From contig CALYLX010000018.1 of assembly GCA_944990035.1 (NCBI GenBank), forward strand, positions 1 through 64,000: 64,000 bases of DNA, given 5' to 3'. Below, piece by piece: positions 46,672 through 57,132 of the stretch. The notes under the pieces were generated by a model that saw only the letters and a program-made list of their open reading frames with translations, ran no database searches and was not told the origin of the DNA. The DNA is from Clitopilus passeckerianus (taxonomy: Eukaryota; Basidiomycota; Agaricomycetes; Agaricales; Entolomataceae). Within the stretch, counting starts at the first letter, position 1. Every line of letters starts with the position of its first letter. The position numbers and the translations under genes are program-made.

Positions 46672-49600
46672 TCATGAACCGCTTGCACTGGAGCCAGCAA
46701 AGTTTGGACAGTAGTGTTCTCCGCCTCTCCCCTTACATTTGTCTCCGCCACAGCAAAGACAAGTTCGGGGCTTGTGGTACATCACCCGTGATAGGCCCAA
46801 GTTTGGACCTGGATGAAAATCACTTGGTTGAGCCCGTTTCTTCCCCTTGTCACGAGAGCCTGAGGATGCTGACCCTGCAGCCACTGGCAGGGTTTGTTGG
46901 AAACGGTGCGCTGAAGAATTCTTGAACACAAGTGCAGTCGGAGCCTGACTACCAGTGCTGCTTCTAGGTCCACTCTGCTCTGCCGGTGGGTTGGATGTAT
47001 TGATCATTGTCCAGTCAGCGGGTATAGCTGGACGTGGTAGCGGGAGAGCCGTGATTTGAGCAGCAACCAGAGTACGCTCAGCAATTGGGATAGGTGGGAT
47101 AGCAGAGCGGTCTGGAGTAAGATTAGAGGCAACTTGCTGGAATGTAGCACGATAGGGTTCGAAGCTGTTCTTCTCATTTCTTGTTTCCAACCATGATTTA
47201 TAGAAGTTCTTCAAGTGTTCAGGAAGCTAATGGAACAAATATGGAGCACTTAGTTAGTACTATCAACGTATGTTCAAGTACTACATAGACATACCTTGTA
47301 GAACACTTTTACTCTGTCAGATTTTGCAGACCATTGAGCGGTCAATGTTATCCAATTTGGCTTTAAACCATGTGTAAAGGGACCATCCGGCCTGAGGAAC
47401 TCTCTGAACAAAGCATGTTCCTCTTGGGTGTGGACGGGAGAACAGCAAACCGAGTTTCTTGTTGTATAGCAAGGTTATAGTGGCGGATTTTGTTGTCTTT
47501 GGCATGCTGAACGGAAAAGCTGTCCATACCAAGGGTTTGTTTGGAAGCAGGAGACAGAGGAAGAATACCAAAGGTCTCCCGGGATGGTCGGTAGTTAGTA
47601 CCGTTGACCCACCCAACAAGAGAAGGTTCCAGGGTAGTTGGGTCAAACATGTCTCGAGTAACATCGATAAGGTCTGCAAGGTGGTTCCGAGTCCAGATAT
47701 CAAATGATCCTTGAAACGGCTTTCCTGTGCGGTTTAGAGTCCCAACCTAAGTAGTTTAGAATGCCACTGTACTAAGCTTGTAAGGATAACAGTACTTACT
47801 ACAAGGTTGTGATGACTGCAGTAATCACGAAGGAGGTTGGCTGCAAACTGCGGTGAGGCACAATATGAGCCAAAGCGCCTTGCTATGTTCTGGTGCACCC
47901 CACCCTCAACTCCATTTGTGCCCCGAAGACAGTGATAGAGTTGAAGACCAAACTTGTCTTTGCGATCGGGAGTGTAGAGTTTGACTCCACATGGGTCAGA
48001 ATAGTAACCCGCATGGATGTTCTCAAGGATGTTCTTTGCCTTCAAGAATGATGCTTCATTGAAAAGTGGCTGACTGGTTGTCGCATCAACAAGTGGTCCA
48101 TAGGTACGGATGACCTGTGCAACTCGAGGAGCTAGAACATCGGCCCGGGGGACAAACCGTCGAACACGCTTCCAGACCCAGTTGGACTTCCAGAGAACCA
48201 TCTGATCCCAGGTGATACCTTGAGTAGCTAAGAACCGCTCTACTGCAGCCTTATCCTCTGGGTCCGGAATGAAAATAGCATCACGAAGAGCCCGGGCAAA
48301 GGCATGACGCAGACCATGAGTTCGTGAAATCTTGAACTGATCCATAAGATGCCAAATGTCCCCGAGCACTCGTGAGCGTAACTCTGGGTCTGAGTAGAGA
48401 CCAGAGACGGTAGCTGCAGTAGTGGCAAGGGCAGCCGGGATGTATTTGTCTGCCAGAGACATTGCTGCAGAATCAGCAGCTGATGATGCTGTCAACTGCT
48501 CGGTCTCCGCATCGTGGCTGATCAATGCTGGCCATTGAAGCCGCTCAATATCATCCATACTCTCCTCCTCAGATAATAAGGAGGGATCAGGATGGGGCTC
48601 AATACCTTCAATAGGATCAGAGTAGGGATCATGGTTGGGAGTGTAAGGGTGGGGTGGAAGGGGGCAGCGGGGTAAATCACGAACAGGTGCAATACCAAGT
48701 GCTATTTGAACATCCCGCATATCACAGAGCATCCGGTAAGGAAGAGGCTGAGCCACTTCAGAGATAGCTGTGTCCGCTTTCGAGGGTAATAGGGCACCTC
48801 GGACCAGGTATGCAGGTTGGATAATGGCCGTAATATTGATGAGAGTGCGGGTGCGGGTGACGTTCACACCATTGTGCTTCTTGACGCTTGCACGATCTGG
48901 TGCAACGTAGCCAATGGCCACAACAGAAGAGCCATCCCGTGAGAGCAACTTCACCTGAGTGCCAGGAGGGGTGTCAAGGGATATGGGACGCTGTGAGGCC
49001 ACACTGGTGATGTGCTCTTGGAGGGTCCAGGTTGCATATCCGTCAAGGCTTGCATACCGAATTGCATCACTGGATAGTTCATCCTCAACCCAGGCTGTAC
49101 TAATGCGAACAGTTTCATTCTTGGAAATGTATCGCTTCAACAGAACGCCAACAAGATCCTGCAGAGAGGTGTTGGATCTTTGAGTCAGGTTGCGTTCATG
49201 GGCCATAGCGCCAAGCTCAATGGCTCCAGAAAATGGAGGGATGTCACGTTTTGTGTCAAACCCACAGTTTTTGAAAAGCCGGGTGAAGTCAGCTTTAATA
49301 TGGACACCGTATTTTCGGATCCGAGGGCTTCGAAGCAAGGCCAGCAAGGCTGAGGGAGGGTTGAGGTATCCAGTGGCTGTAAGAGGAAGTTTTGAAAGCT
49401 ATAAAGTATTTAATTGATGAACATAGTTGCAGTCAATGCAGCTTACACAAATAAGATAAATCTTCTTATCCACAACAAGTGTAACAACGGCAACGTAACC
49501 CTGGATTCCTTCATCGACCGGCCATTCCATGTCCATCCCCACATCAAAGTATTCTCCATCTCCAAGCCGACTAACCTGCTCCATTACGAGATTCATCTGG

Positions 49601-52203
49601 AAGGTGATCTGGAATGATGACTCCAGAATAACGATTGTCCAGTCCAAAGGTATGACAAGGGCATCCAGTGTAGTCGATGACAGTATAGGCTTGACATCAC
49701 GACGAAGAGACGGAAACACTTTCTCGAGCTCTGCCTTGTCACCCCGAACATTATCTGTGAAGACCAGTTCAATATCATCATGGCCATACTCTCGAAGAGA
49801 GTGAGGAATGGTTGCCAATGCCGGCATGAACTGGTTGTGGGCCTTTGTGGGAGTGAGGGTCATGGTTCGAACCTCGTTGTACTCATTGATGCCGGTATGT
49901 AGAGCACCAAAACGGGCTCGCCGTTCACCTTCCCGATGTGCTTCGGAACCTGGAAAACAACGAGCACCTTGATAAGCACCCATATGATGTGTTGGAGAAA
50001 GGTTCATACCTTGAAACTGTGGTCTATCGTCAGTATCCGGCAAGACAGCATTGCCATATGTTGGTCGATCTCGCATGCATGTCTTTCCATAAATGCATTG
50101 TAGAGATCTCCAAAGTAGCGCCCTGAGGGGACGTAACCTGCATACTTAGCACGGTCATTCCACAGCCCAAACCGGGGATGCTGCACTAGCAGTCCTCTTA
50201 TGGACTCAGTTTCCATCCGACTTTTCACGAGCTCGTAGTACAGCAGCTGGAGTTTTTCATGGCGACGAATGTAGAATGTACGAATCATGGCCGCAAAGGG
50301 AGATGGCCCATGACCGCGTTGAAAGCTGGATCGAAGGAGAGCAATCAGGCGGTCGGTAACACCGCAACGATGAGTGAGGTAGAATGTGAATTGTGAGGCA
50401 ACAGCAGGGGGAAGGGCATCGAGGAGGGCGGGTGACCAGCTTTGATAAGTCTTCTTGCATTCCGAGCGTCCGCACTTATATCGGTACCCGATGATATAGA
50501 TGTTCTGGTCAATGTCAACAATTCTTCGAGGCGAATCCGTCCAGCCGTTGAGCTGCAATGCGACAGGTATGTGATTCCCAGCTGTTCGCCCAGCTTTGCG
50601 ACACTCTGGGCACGGGATGCTCTGGTTGTCGACAAAGAAATGCGGAAGCCATACGAACCAGGTAGGTTCATAGAAGATCTCGGGTTCAATTTGAAAGATG
50701 CGTGCGGCCTTGAAGAGCGGATTTTTTGGCCGAATGAAGAACGATCCGTTCTCATAGCAGGATGGCTGCTTGGAACGGTTCCTGTCGGCCTCCTCACGGA
50801 GGTGGGTGCAGATTTCCTTGTATTTGGATTTGAGCCAGTGGGGTAGCGTCGAGTTCGGTTGTTTGCTCGTTGCAGGAGACATCTCGTCGTCGTCTGGGAG
50901 GGTCCCGAAGTTGTCTGCTTCGTCCTCTCTGTCCTCTCCTTCGCCCTGAAAGGCATCCGTGCCACCCACTCCCAAATCCTGGTCCAACCCACCGTCGAAA
51001 TCATCGAAATCGTAGAAATCGCAAGTGAGCTCCACCGGCTCCGGTGGAGCTCTAGAAGTTACATCCGGCAGCGGATGTAACTTCCTCTGGTTTGTTGGAG
51101 CTGCTGGTGTTCCTGCTGAGCAACGGTTAGCGTCAAAATCCAAGCAAATAGTGAAATGCAACTCACTGGTGCCGAAAGCGCGATGCTCGTGCCGTACGTC
51201 TTTGTCACGTAGCCTGGGGTCGACTACATTGAGTTCTGGGTAGGAAATAGGTGTTAGCATGCTTATATATCTTCGATAAAGTGAAATGAACATACCTGGA
51301 TTGGCCGGCTCTTCTGTGAGATCTCTCCCTTCCATCGTGCTCTTATTGGCAGTTGCCGGCCTCTTTCCTTTCTCTCCAGTCGTGGTATTTGCTTGGTTTG
51401 TTACTAAGATATATTATTAGAATGTAAGAGTGTCAATTTTACCAGAGAACATACATGGTAGTTCAGTAGGTGTGCCATGGCGTTCACTTGCGGCGACGCT
51501 GGTAGCACGCGAATGAGAAGAGAAAAACCCTAGGTTTGTTAGTCAGGGAGGCCTTCGAACATATGTTGAGTGATCACATACCTTCGAGCGATATCTGCCT
51601 TGTATTTCGAGGCGGATAAATAGCAGGAGATGAGTCGCGAGACTCGCTGCCTGATCCAGTCTGAGCACGAGACAAGCGCTTGTCAGGGCGCTTGTCAACG
51701 GCCGCGCTTGGTGCATTTGGCAAAGGTTCGGCCACTACAACAGGTGGCGAGGCTGCTGGGGCATGCTGAGCCAAGGGAGTTGTGCCAGGCTCGTTGTCTG
51801 TAGGTGGGATGGATCAGAATCTCGTTTGGTTGCTCTTACACGTGCGTGAACGTACCAGGAGCCGTGATTGGCTGGCAAGAGGCCTCGACAGCCTTGTTAT
51901 GGGCGTCTGATTGATGGAAGCAGCTGTCAGCGCTGCGTGGACTGAATAAGGTTGCCAACACTCACCTGGAGCCGTGCTCGATGCTGCCACCCTGGCCTTT
52001 GCAGGTCGGCCAACGGGCCTTCCGGTCGCGGAAGGGGCGCCTTTCCTATTCTTGGTCCCTTTCGGGCGTCCTGGACCGCGTTTGGTCCTTTCAGTCGCGT
52101 CTTGCTCCATAAGAGGACGTGCTGATTGTTGGTTGTCGTGAGCTGGTCGTCGTTGACAGATGGCCGCCTCCTCATTGCCTAAATTAGTAGTTAGCCGGAA
52201 CAT
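46672..52203 (-). pseudogene. transposase with fused DEDD 3'-5' exonuclease, copy 2, two frameshifts
   Basis: Eleven exons: 52203..51966, 51906..51856, 51797..51582, 51529..51455, 51403..51296, 51235..51167, 51115..50010, 49949..49447, 49398..47800, 47746..47295, 47226..46672. The product is about 1,657 residues if two one-base gaps are allowed for. Order: AT-hooks (GPGRPKGTKN, GRPVGRPAKAR), a Pro/Ser and acidic linker, a DUF6729-like Cys-rich block (WFVWLPHFFVDNQSIPCPEC, CGRSECKKTYQSW), an RNase H-like segment (TIDHSFK, VFTDN), exonuclease motifs I-III (VGMDMEW, HIKADFTRLFK, YASLDGYATW), a long helical region and a C-terminal CLCCGGDKCKG...HYCPNF knuckle. Exon 8 is one T short near 49909 and exon 10 one base short in a C-run. 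DUF6729 is named from memory. A third catalytic acidic residue of the DDE type could not be assigned. Confidence 0.82.
51027..51081. repeat. paired perfect palindromes inside the transposon gene, copy 2
   Basis: Identical to 45084-45138: arms 51027-51038/51041-51052 and 51058-51067/51072-51081. Confidence 0.85.
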
Positions 52204-52276
52204 TAATAGTTAGCCGGAACACGAGGACTTAAAGTTACTCAAAAGAGTAAGTAGACTTAAATTAATAAATTAAGTC

Positions 52277-52306
52277 TCGCGGGCCCCCAGCCATAGTTAA
52301 AGTGCC
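52277..52306. repeat. right terminal inverted repeat, copy 2
   Basis: Identical to 46333-46362. It ends GTGCC and abuts the right target-site duplication. Confidence 0.9.
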
Positions 52307-52315
52307 CTTTTTGTG
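52307..52315 (+). repeat. right target-site duplication, CTTTTTGTG
   Basis: Exact copy of 40419-40427, immediately outside the right end of copy 2. Confidence 0.85.
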
Positions 52316-52699
52316 GAAGGTACCGTTATCGGGGTTCACCGATGCTATGGGCCTGAGCACGGCCAATGGCAGGTACAGTGTATGGTGTGCCAAGGTGGCC
52401 GAAGAAATTCACAGACGGAGGGGAGCTGTCTACTTGGCTTCAAAAGCAAAGGCAAGGAAGGTCTTCAAGAGAGGCAATAGGTGTACCTTTCATCCGGAAG
52501 CAAATAATGTCGTGCCTTGGTGACTGAGCGCCGCCCTCCTTCGCTGGCTTCCTAAATTGTCTACTGCATCGGCAAAGGGGGTCCAGGTTACATTTTAAGG
52601 GCCGCGGACCCTTCCCCTCGTGCCATTGATTCGAGTTCTTCTCTTTTCAATGCCATTTTAAAATCGCCGTTGAGAGTGCTGGCACCCAACGTTGCTTCC
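52316..52699. other. bZIP gene upstream region
   Basis: This 384 bp stretch lies between the transposon dimer and the bZIP start codon. A 59-codon frame from an internal ATG has no recognised homology. The dimer therefore sits in or next to the bZIP promoter. Confidence 0.5.
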
Positions 52700-54108
52700 A
52701 TGCCCAAGTCGACATCTGCATTGTCCCCAACGAGTCATGGTAAACTATCTCCCAACGACACACCAACAAGAATGTCGGATGTTGCCCTCCGAAAGAAGAA
52801 AAACGCTGACGCTCAGGCTGCATTCCGAGCTCGAAGAGCCAACTACATCGCAACATTAGAGGAAACAGGTGCGTCACTTCTAGTCTTCGTAGAAGGCAAG
52901 ACTTGACCGCATAATTTCCAGTTACCAGCTTGGAGTCGGTGGTGCTCCAATTACAAGAATCCTGTAGGGAGGCCAAAAACGAGACTGTGACTCTCCAGCA
53001 AGAGAATTCACGCCTTCAGCATGAATTCGAGAAACGCGAAAAGTTCTGGAGAGCTCTTTGGCAAGCTAAGAAATCTGGTCAGGATGTCGAGCCGGACGAT
53101 CCACCATCACACCTTGTAACTTCGATGTCCTTTCCTTCCACCGTAGACCCCGGATCTACTGCTCAATTACCTCGCTACGACACCATGCCAGTCTCATATT
53201 CACAGGGGGAAAGTTCCATGACGCCTAATGATTCTTACAACCACTATTCATCCTCTATATCATACTCCACGGGCGAACAGAGTTCCAACCTACCCATGGA
53301 AAGCTCTACATCCTCCACAAATCATGGCAATTCAAGATACACCCCATACCCATATTCTCTACAGACCGTACAACGACATACTTCGTGGAGCTCAGCTACC
53401 GGACCAGGTGTTTCGCCTGACGATGGTCTGGGACTCGCACCTCATGGCCCTCATTCGGGATCCCCAAACTTTGTCGATTCACCCGTCATGGTAGCCCACA
53501 ACGAATTAGCTTGCCCTATGAGTGGGCATAATGACGATGAGAAAGGATCCTTGAGCAGTTTGGATGCAGCTCCCTACATGTTTCCCACAAGCCGGTCACT
53601 CTCCCCTCAATCCTCTACTCCCTCGTCGTCAACATACCCATTCAACACAAGCACCAATATGCACGAACACGGTTCCGATTCCGATTACCGACGGCACCAA
53701 CCAACGGAAATAGCGCTCCATAGCGGCACTGCCGATATATTGAATTCGTCTAGTGATGTAGGTCGTTACAGGATCGGCTCCCGACTACCTGCGACGGGGT
53801 TACACAACCTCCCCGCTCTGCCACGTTCCAGTTTACTGCACGAGGAGAACTCCTCACAGGCACACATTGGGTTCGGCTCTCGCTCTCGTTCGCCTTCACC
53901 TGGAGCTCCTGCAATATCAGGGACACTCGCGGTCATTAAAGCCCAGGCATTCGGCGCACTAAGACGGACCCGAGCTCGCTCTAACAAGTCTGCAGACGGT
54001 GCTGCTAAAGTTGCATTGAATGTATTAGAAGCTAGAGGAATCGGAATGGGAGGCTCCGATCCCAATCAGGGGTCTCAACATTCAGACGACGAAGATTTGA
54101 CCTCATGA
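52700..54108 (+). CDS. bZIP transcription factor
   Basis: Exons 52700..52868 and 52922..54108 give 451 residues. The basic region is at about 31-46 (RKKKNADAQAAFRARR, the N-x3-Q-x2-F-x-RR pattern of fungal AP-1-like and related factors). The leucine zipper follows at about 54-90 (LEESV-type heptads, LESVVLQLQESC, VTLQQENSRLQHEF). The single intron splits the zipper start. The rest is Ser/Pro/Tyr-rich and probably an activation region, with SRSRSPSPGAPA near the end. No cysteine-rich domain of Yap1 type is visible. Targets cannot be told from sequence. Confidence 0.9.
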
Positions 54109-54490
54109 TTGCCACTACGTTTTTTGCCGCCCCCGAGCGGTTCTTGCCTTTTGGAGCGATTTGGAACAGGAGAGGCATCATCTAGACATTATTTTTTGGA
54201 CCGGTTTGACATTGTTATCTCATATACCAACACTGCTGTGATACTGTGTATTATAACCCGCTCTATGTAGTATATATTTCTAGGGTAACTAACCTTCTTG
54301 TGGATTAATGTACATACTAATATTTAACGCTCCTTCATTGTCGCTCAACTTCCTGGTTGATATTCACCGGGTAGTAGCAAAGGCGACACTCCGAAGTCTA
54401 TTCAATGCTTGGAGAAGCAACGTCCCAAGCACCGCGGATTTCGCTATTGTCATGACTATCAGTTACACTTCTGACGTCGACCACGCATGC

Positions 54491-55527
54491 TTACTTTTTG
54501 TACCGTTGGGCCCATATCAGAAGACCGGGTGCCACAAATGTAACGGAAAATAGAATTATAGTGTATAGCGAGGTTACAAGGCTTGAGATTGGAGCTGTCA
54601 AAGAGAGGCATACAACAGATAGCAGTAGGGTCATGAGCGCTTGGAGTACAACCGAGGAAGCCTGAGGCGACACACGTTTTGTTAAATGAACTATAGGAAT
54701 TGAGGCAGAGGCTTACCCGTAGGCTATGTCGTAAGAGGGGAAAGAATGCGAACGCTTGCAATGCAAATAAGATTAAAGCAAACACTGCGATATCAGTGCT
54801 TAGACGAGAGGCTAGGACCACGGAGGCTGAAACAGCGGCATTAATTGACAGAACGGAGGTTAAGCTGGCCATGGTATCAAGCTGTGCCCTTGCATATAGA
54901 TAATGACTCTCACCTATTCATAGCCAAACCATCCCGAGGGACATAGTCCGCCAGAAGCAAGTTTAAGAAGAACAGAATAGCCGACAAGGCCCAGATAGAG
55001 TCGGACGACGTTGCAGCCGTCAACGTTCGTAGGACTGGAGCAAGTGACATTAGTGCCAGGAATATCACAATGGAAGATTTCATCATCTTCATATCTACAA
55101 GCTTTTTAGCGATTGAACATAGAAGCCGAGGGGATCAGAACGCACGAGAAGCACAAGGTGAGGATGTACCGACCAGTGTGTAGTTGATCAATTCCCTGAG
55201 GATATAACCAGTAACGAGGCCGGCAATGGATATTTGAACGAGCAGACGAGGGTTCAGTTGACTTTCTCGAAGACGAACAAAAATAGCCAGGAAAATGAAG
55301 ATTGCGGAAATCTGCTGTGTGATGGTACACGACAGATCCACGAGTGACCGGTACGTGTAAGGGTTGAAATTGGCTGTGGGCGTTGTCAAATGCGTTCTGG
55401 TTCCAGGGTTAATTCCGCTTCACCCACCATTTCTTCGAAGGGAGGAAAGAAAGGAATCTTGGTCAATATGATTGTCTGGTGTTTCTTGGCGCCTCCATAG
55501 TACTTTGTGGTATACGTTCTCGGCCAT
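54491..55527 (-). CDS. GPI2: GPI2/PIG-C, GPI-GlcNAc transferase subunit
   Basis: Five exons, 55527..55428, 55373..55170, 55094..54914, 54864..54717 and 54661..54491, give 267 residues. The N-terminus ENVYHKVLWRRQETPDNHID is the PIG-C signature. At least six hydrophobic helices follow (QQISAIFIFLAIFVRL, SSIVIFLALMSLAPVLRTL, DSIWALSAILFFLNLLLADY, ASVVLASRLSTDIAVFALIL, VVLQALMTLLLSVVCLSL, TIILFSVTFVAPGLLIWAQ). The subunit belongs to the ER complex that makes GlcNAc-PI, the first step of GPI anchors. The gene has 75 bp and 49-55 bp introns and is divergent from the small VIM-motif gene over 231 bp. Confidence 0.93.
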
Positions 55528-55758
55528 TAGGCAGCTTCTCTACGCTGGATCCCCTATAGTGCGCTTGTCTGGTAATATCTAGCACGTTTTTAATTCATGA
55601 GGGCCGTGTTGAACTGAGAACTTGTAGCGTCGCTGCCAAGGAGCTCGGTCAAGCTGCTGAGGTAATGAGTGCCGTACTCAGGTTCGGTCCGGTCTTGGTA
55701 GACTACGAAAGTCACTCAGTAGTGGGTCTGTCAAGCTCCCAATTCAACTTCAATACCC

Positions 55759-56132
55759 ATGGGCTGTACCTCCTCAAAGTCGGCTTATAATTATGAAGGT
55801 GGCCACAATATTCTAGGATCTTCCGATGCCAATGCATCTCCAGGCGATCGGCGCGCCGCAACGGCAGAAGCAGCGGAGCGTCGTATGAAAGCGGTCAGCA
55901 TGTTCAGTCAGAAATGTGCATTTCATACACCAACTGAGGCCACTCCTATCTAGTCTCAGCAAAGAGGCACTGCTTCTTCCAATCCAAATCAAGGCCAGTT
56001 AGCTTCTAAGCTGGCTAACCAACAACGCACGAAACTTGTCCCAGCGGATAATAACGCTGATGATAGGCTTGTGGTGAGCACATCCGTTGCCTGGTTAAGG
56101 CAAAGTATCTGAAATCTTTGCAGTGGGATTGA
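55759..56132 (+). CDS. small SVIP-like protein with N-myristoylation and VIM motifs
   Basis: Exons 55759..55893, 55954..56073 and 56124..56132 give 87 residues; the last exon encodes only WD and the stop. MGCTSSK fits an N-myristoylation plus palmitoylation site. RRAATAEAAERRMK fits the p97/Cdc48-binding VIM pattern (R-x5-AA-x2-R), as in animal SVIP (small VCP-interacting protein). The body is Asn/Gln-rich and the C-terminus RLVWD resembles the short aromatic end of SVIP. If correct, it would tether or inhibit Cdc48 at a membrane in ERAD. The overall similarity is short, so the assignment is inferred. Confidence 0.65.
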
Positions 56133-56427
56133 AATGAGTCTGCGCCATGCTGCCAGCGCCGTTCGTGGGGGATAATTCGGTATGACAGCAGTAGGCATGT
56201 CGTAGGATATGTATAGTAGATAATAAATACAACGCTGGCTGAGCCATTATGTACATGATTGAGATTGCAACGAACGATCAACGTGCGATAGCGCGAGGGG
56301 CGTCATCGACTTGAATGTAGTCTTCCGACTGATGCTGCCTGTTGGGACTGTATCCGAAGCGTTGCACGCCCAACTCTACTGACTGTTGTTGGCGAGGGAC
56401 CCAGACCTACAGACCATTCAGTGGAAT

Positions 56428-57060
56428 TCACGAGGCTGGAAATGCCCATCTCACCTCCCACCATCGCCTTTGCTCTCCATTGTCTTCACTTTGTGCTGCC
56501 TTGAGCATTCGACCTTTGATACCAGCCCAAAGGAGTAGCCCAACCACGGTAAGTAGGAACAACGTTACAACCAGCTGATCTCGAGGGGAGTCTCGTTCTG
56601 CATGACCAGTGAAAATCAAGTGACCAGATAGCAGGGAGAATACCTACGGAAGCAGCGAGCCTCGACGTCTCCCTCTTTCCCTGTTGCTGTGTCAGGGTTT
56701 GTGTCACCAAGGGATGCGCCAGCGCAAATAGGCAAGTTCTGGTTTAGACACCATTGCTTGGTACAGGAAAGGCAGGGCTGAGCAGGATTATCGGGTAGAT
56801 TTAAATGAAGAATGGTGTAGTTGGCCCCAAAGCATATGCCTACAGCGTCGATAGTTCTTTGAGCACAAGCAACCAATATAGACATGATGCAAGACCTACA
56901 CTTGCAGAAACTCGTTGCTTCCCATTTATTTACTGCAGCACTGGCAAAGCTCTTCAAAGGGGTTTATTCAAGCCAATTCATACAACATTTGTCCTGCAAG
57001 TGAACATACCGAAAGTGCCAGTAAGGTCGCTGATATGAGCCAGATGGGTGATGGATGCAT
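56428..57060 (-). CDS. small cysteine-containing membrane protein
   Basis: Tentative exons 57060..57006, 56839..56648 and 56597..56428 give 138 residues. The N-terminus is signal-like (PIWLISATLLALS). The luminal part has six spaced cysteines (CLSCTKQWCLNQNLPIC, then EARCF) and an N-glycosylation sequon (NYT). One transmembrane helix (LVVTLFLLTVVGLLLW) is followed by a basic cytosolic tail ending EVRWAFPAS. The second junction is clear; the first intron (166 bp as drawn) is uncertain. I recall similar small proteins in other mushrooms but no function. The start codon is 72 bp from divergent ARP1. Confidence 0.6.
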
Positions 57061-57132
57061 GTGTCGCGTCTGTAACAGTTGTCACTGTAACACGTCCAGT
57101 CAAGCCCATTCCTGTCCTTGGGTCCAACACTG

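Larger units (their letters stand above)
46369..52306 (-). mobile_element. TIR DNA transposon, copy 2 (5,938 bp)
   Basis: Direct tandem copy of 40428-46362 with the same terminal repeats (46369-46398 and 52277-52306). The 3 bp length difference is fully explained by the four small indels that I located. All translated blocks outside those sites are identical between copies except one synonymous C/T difference in the ATSK region, so divergence is about 0.1%. The right end is followed by CTTTTTGTG (52307-52315). Confidence 0.93.

Noticed and set aside
40428..52306. LTR retrotransposon explanation for the direct 5.94 kb repeat
   Set aside because: Unit ends are inverted, not direct, repeats, and no reverse transcriptase or integrase motif is present.
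40428..52306. RIP-like mutation of the repeats
   Set aside because: Only one C-to-T type difference was found between copies; repeat-induced mutation would leave many.
52302..52523. 73-codon frame starting inside the right transposon end
   Set aside because: Begins in the terminal repeat without a proper ATG and has no recognised similarity.
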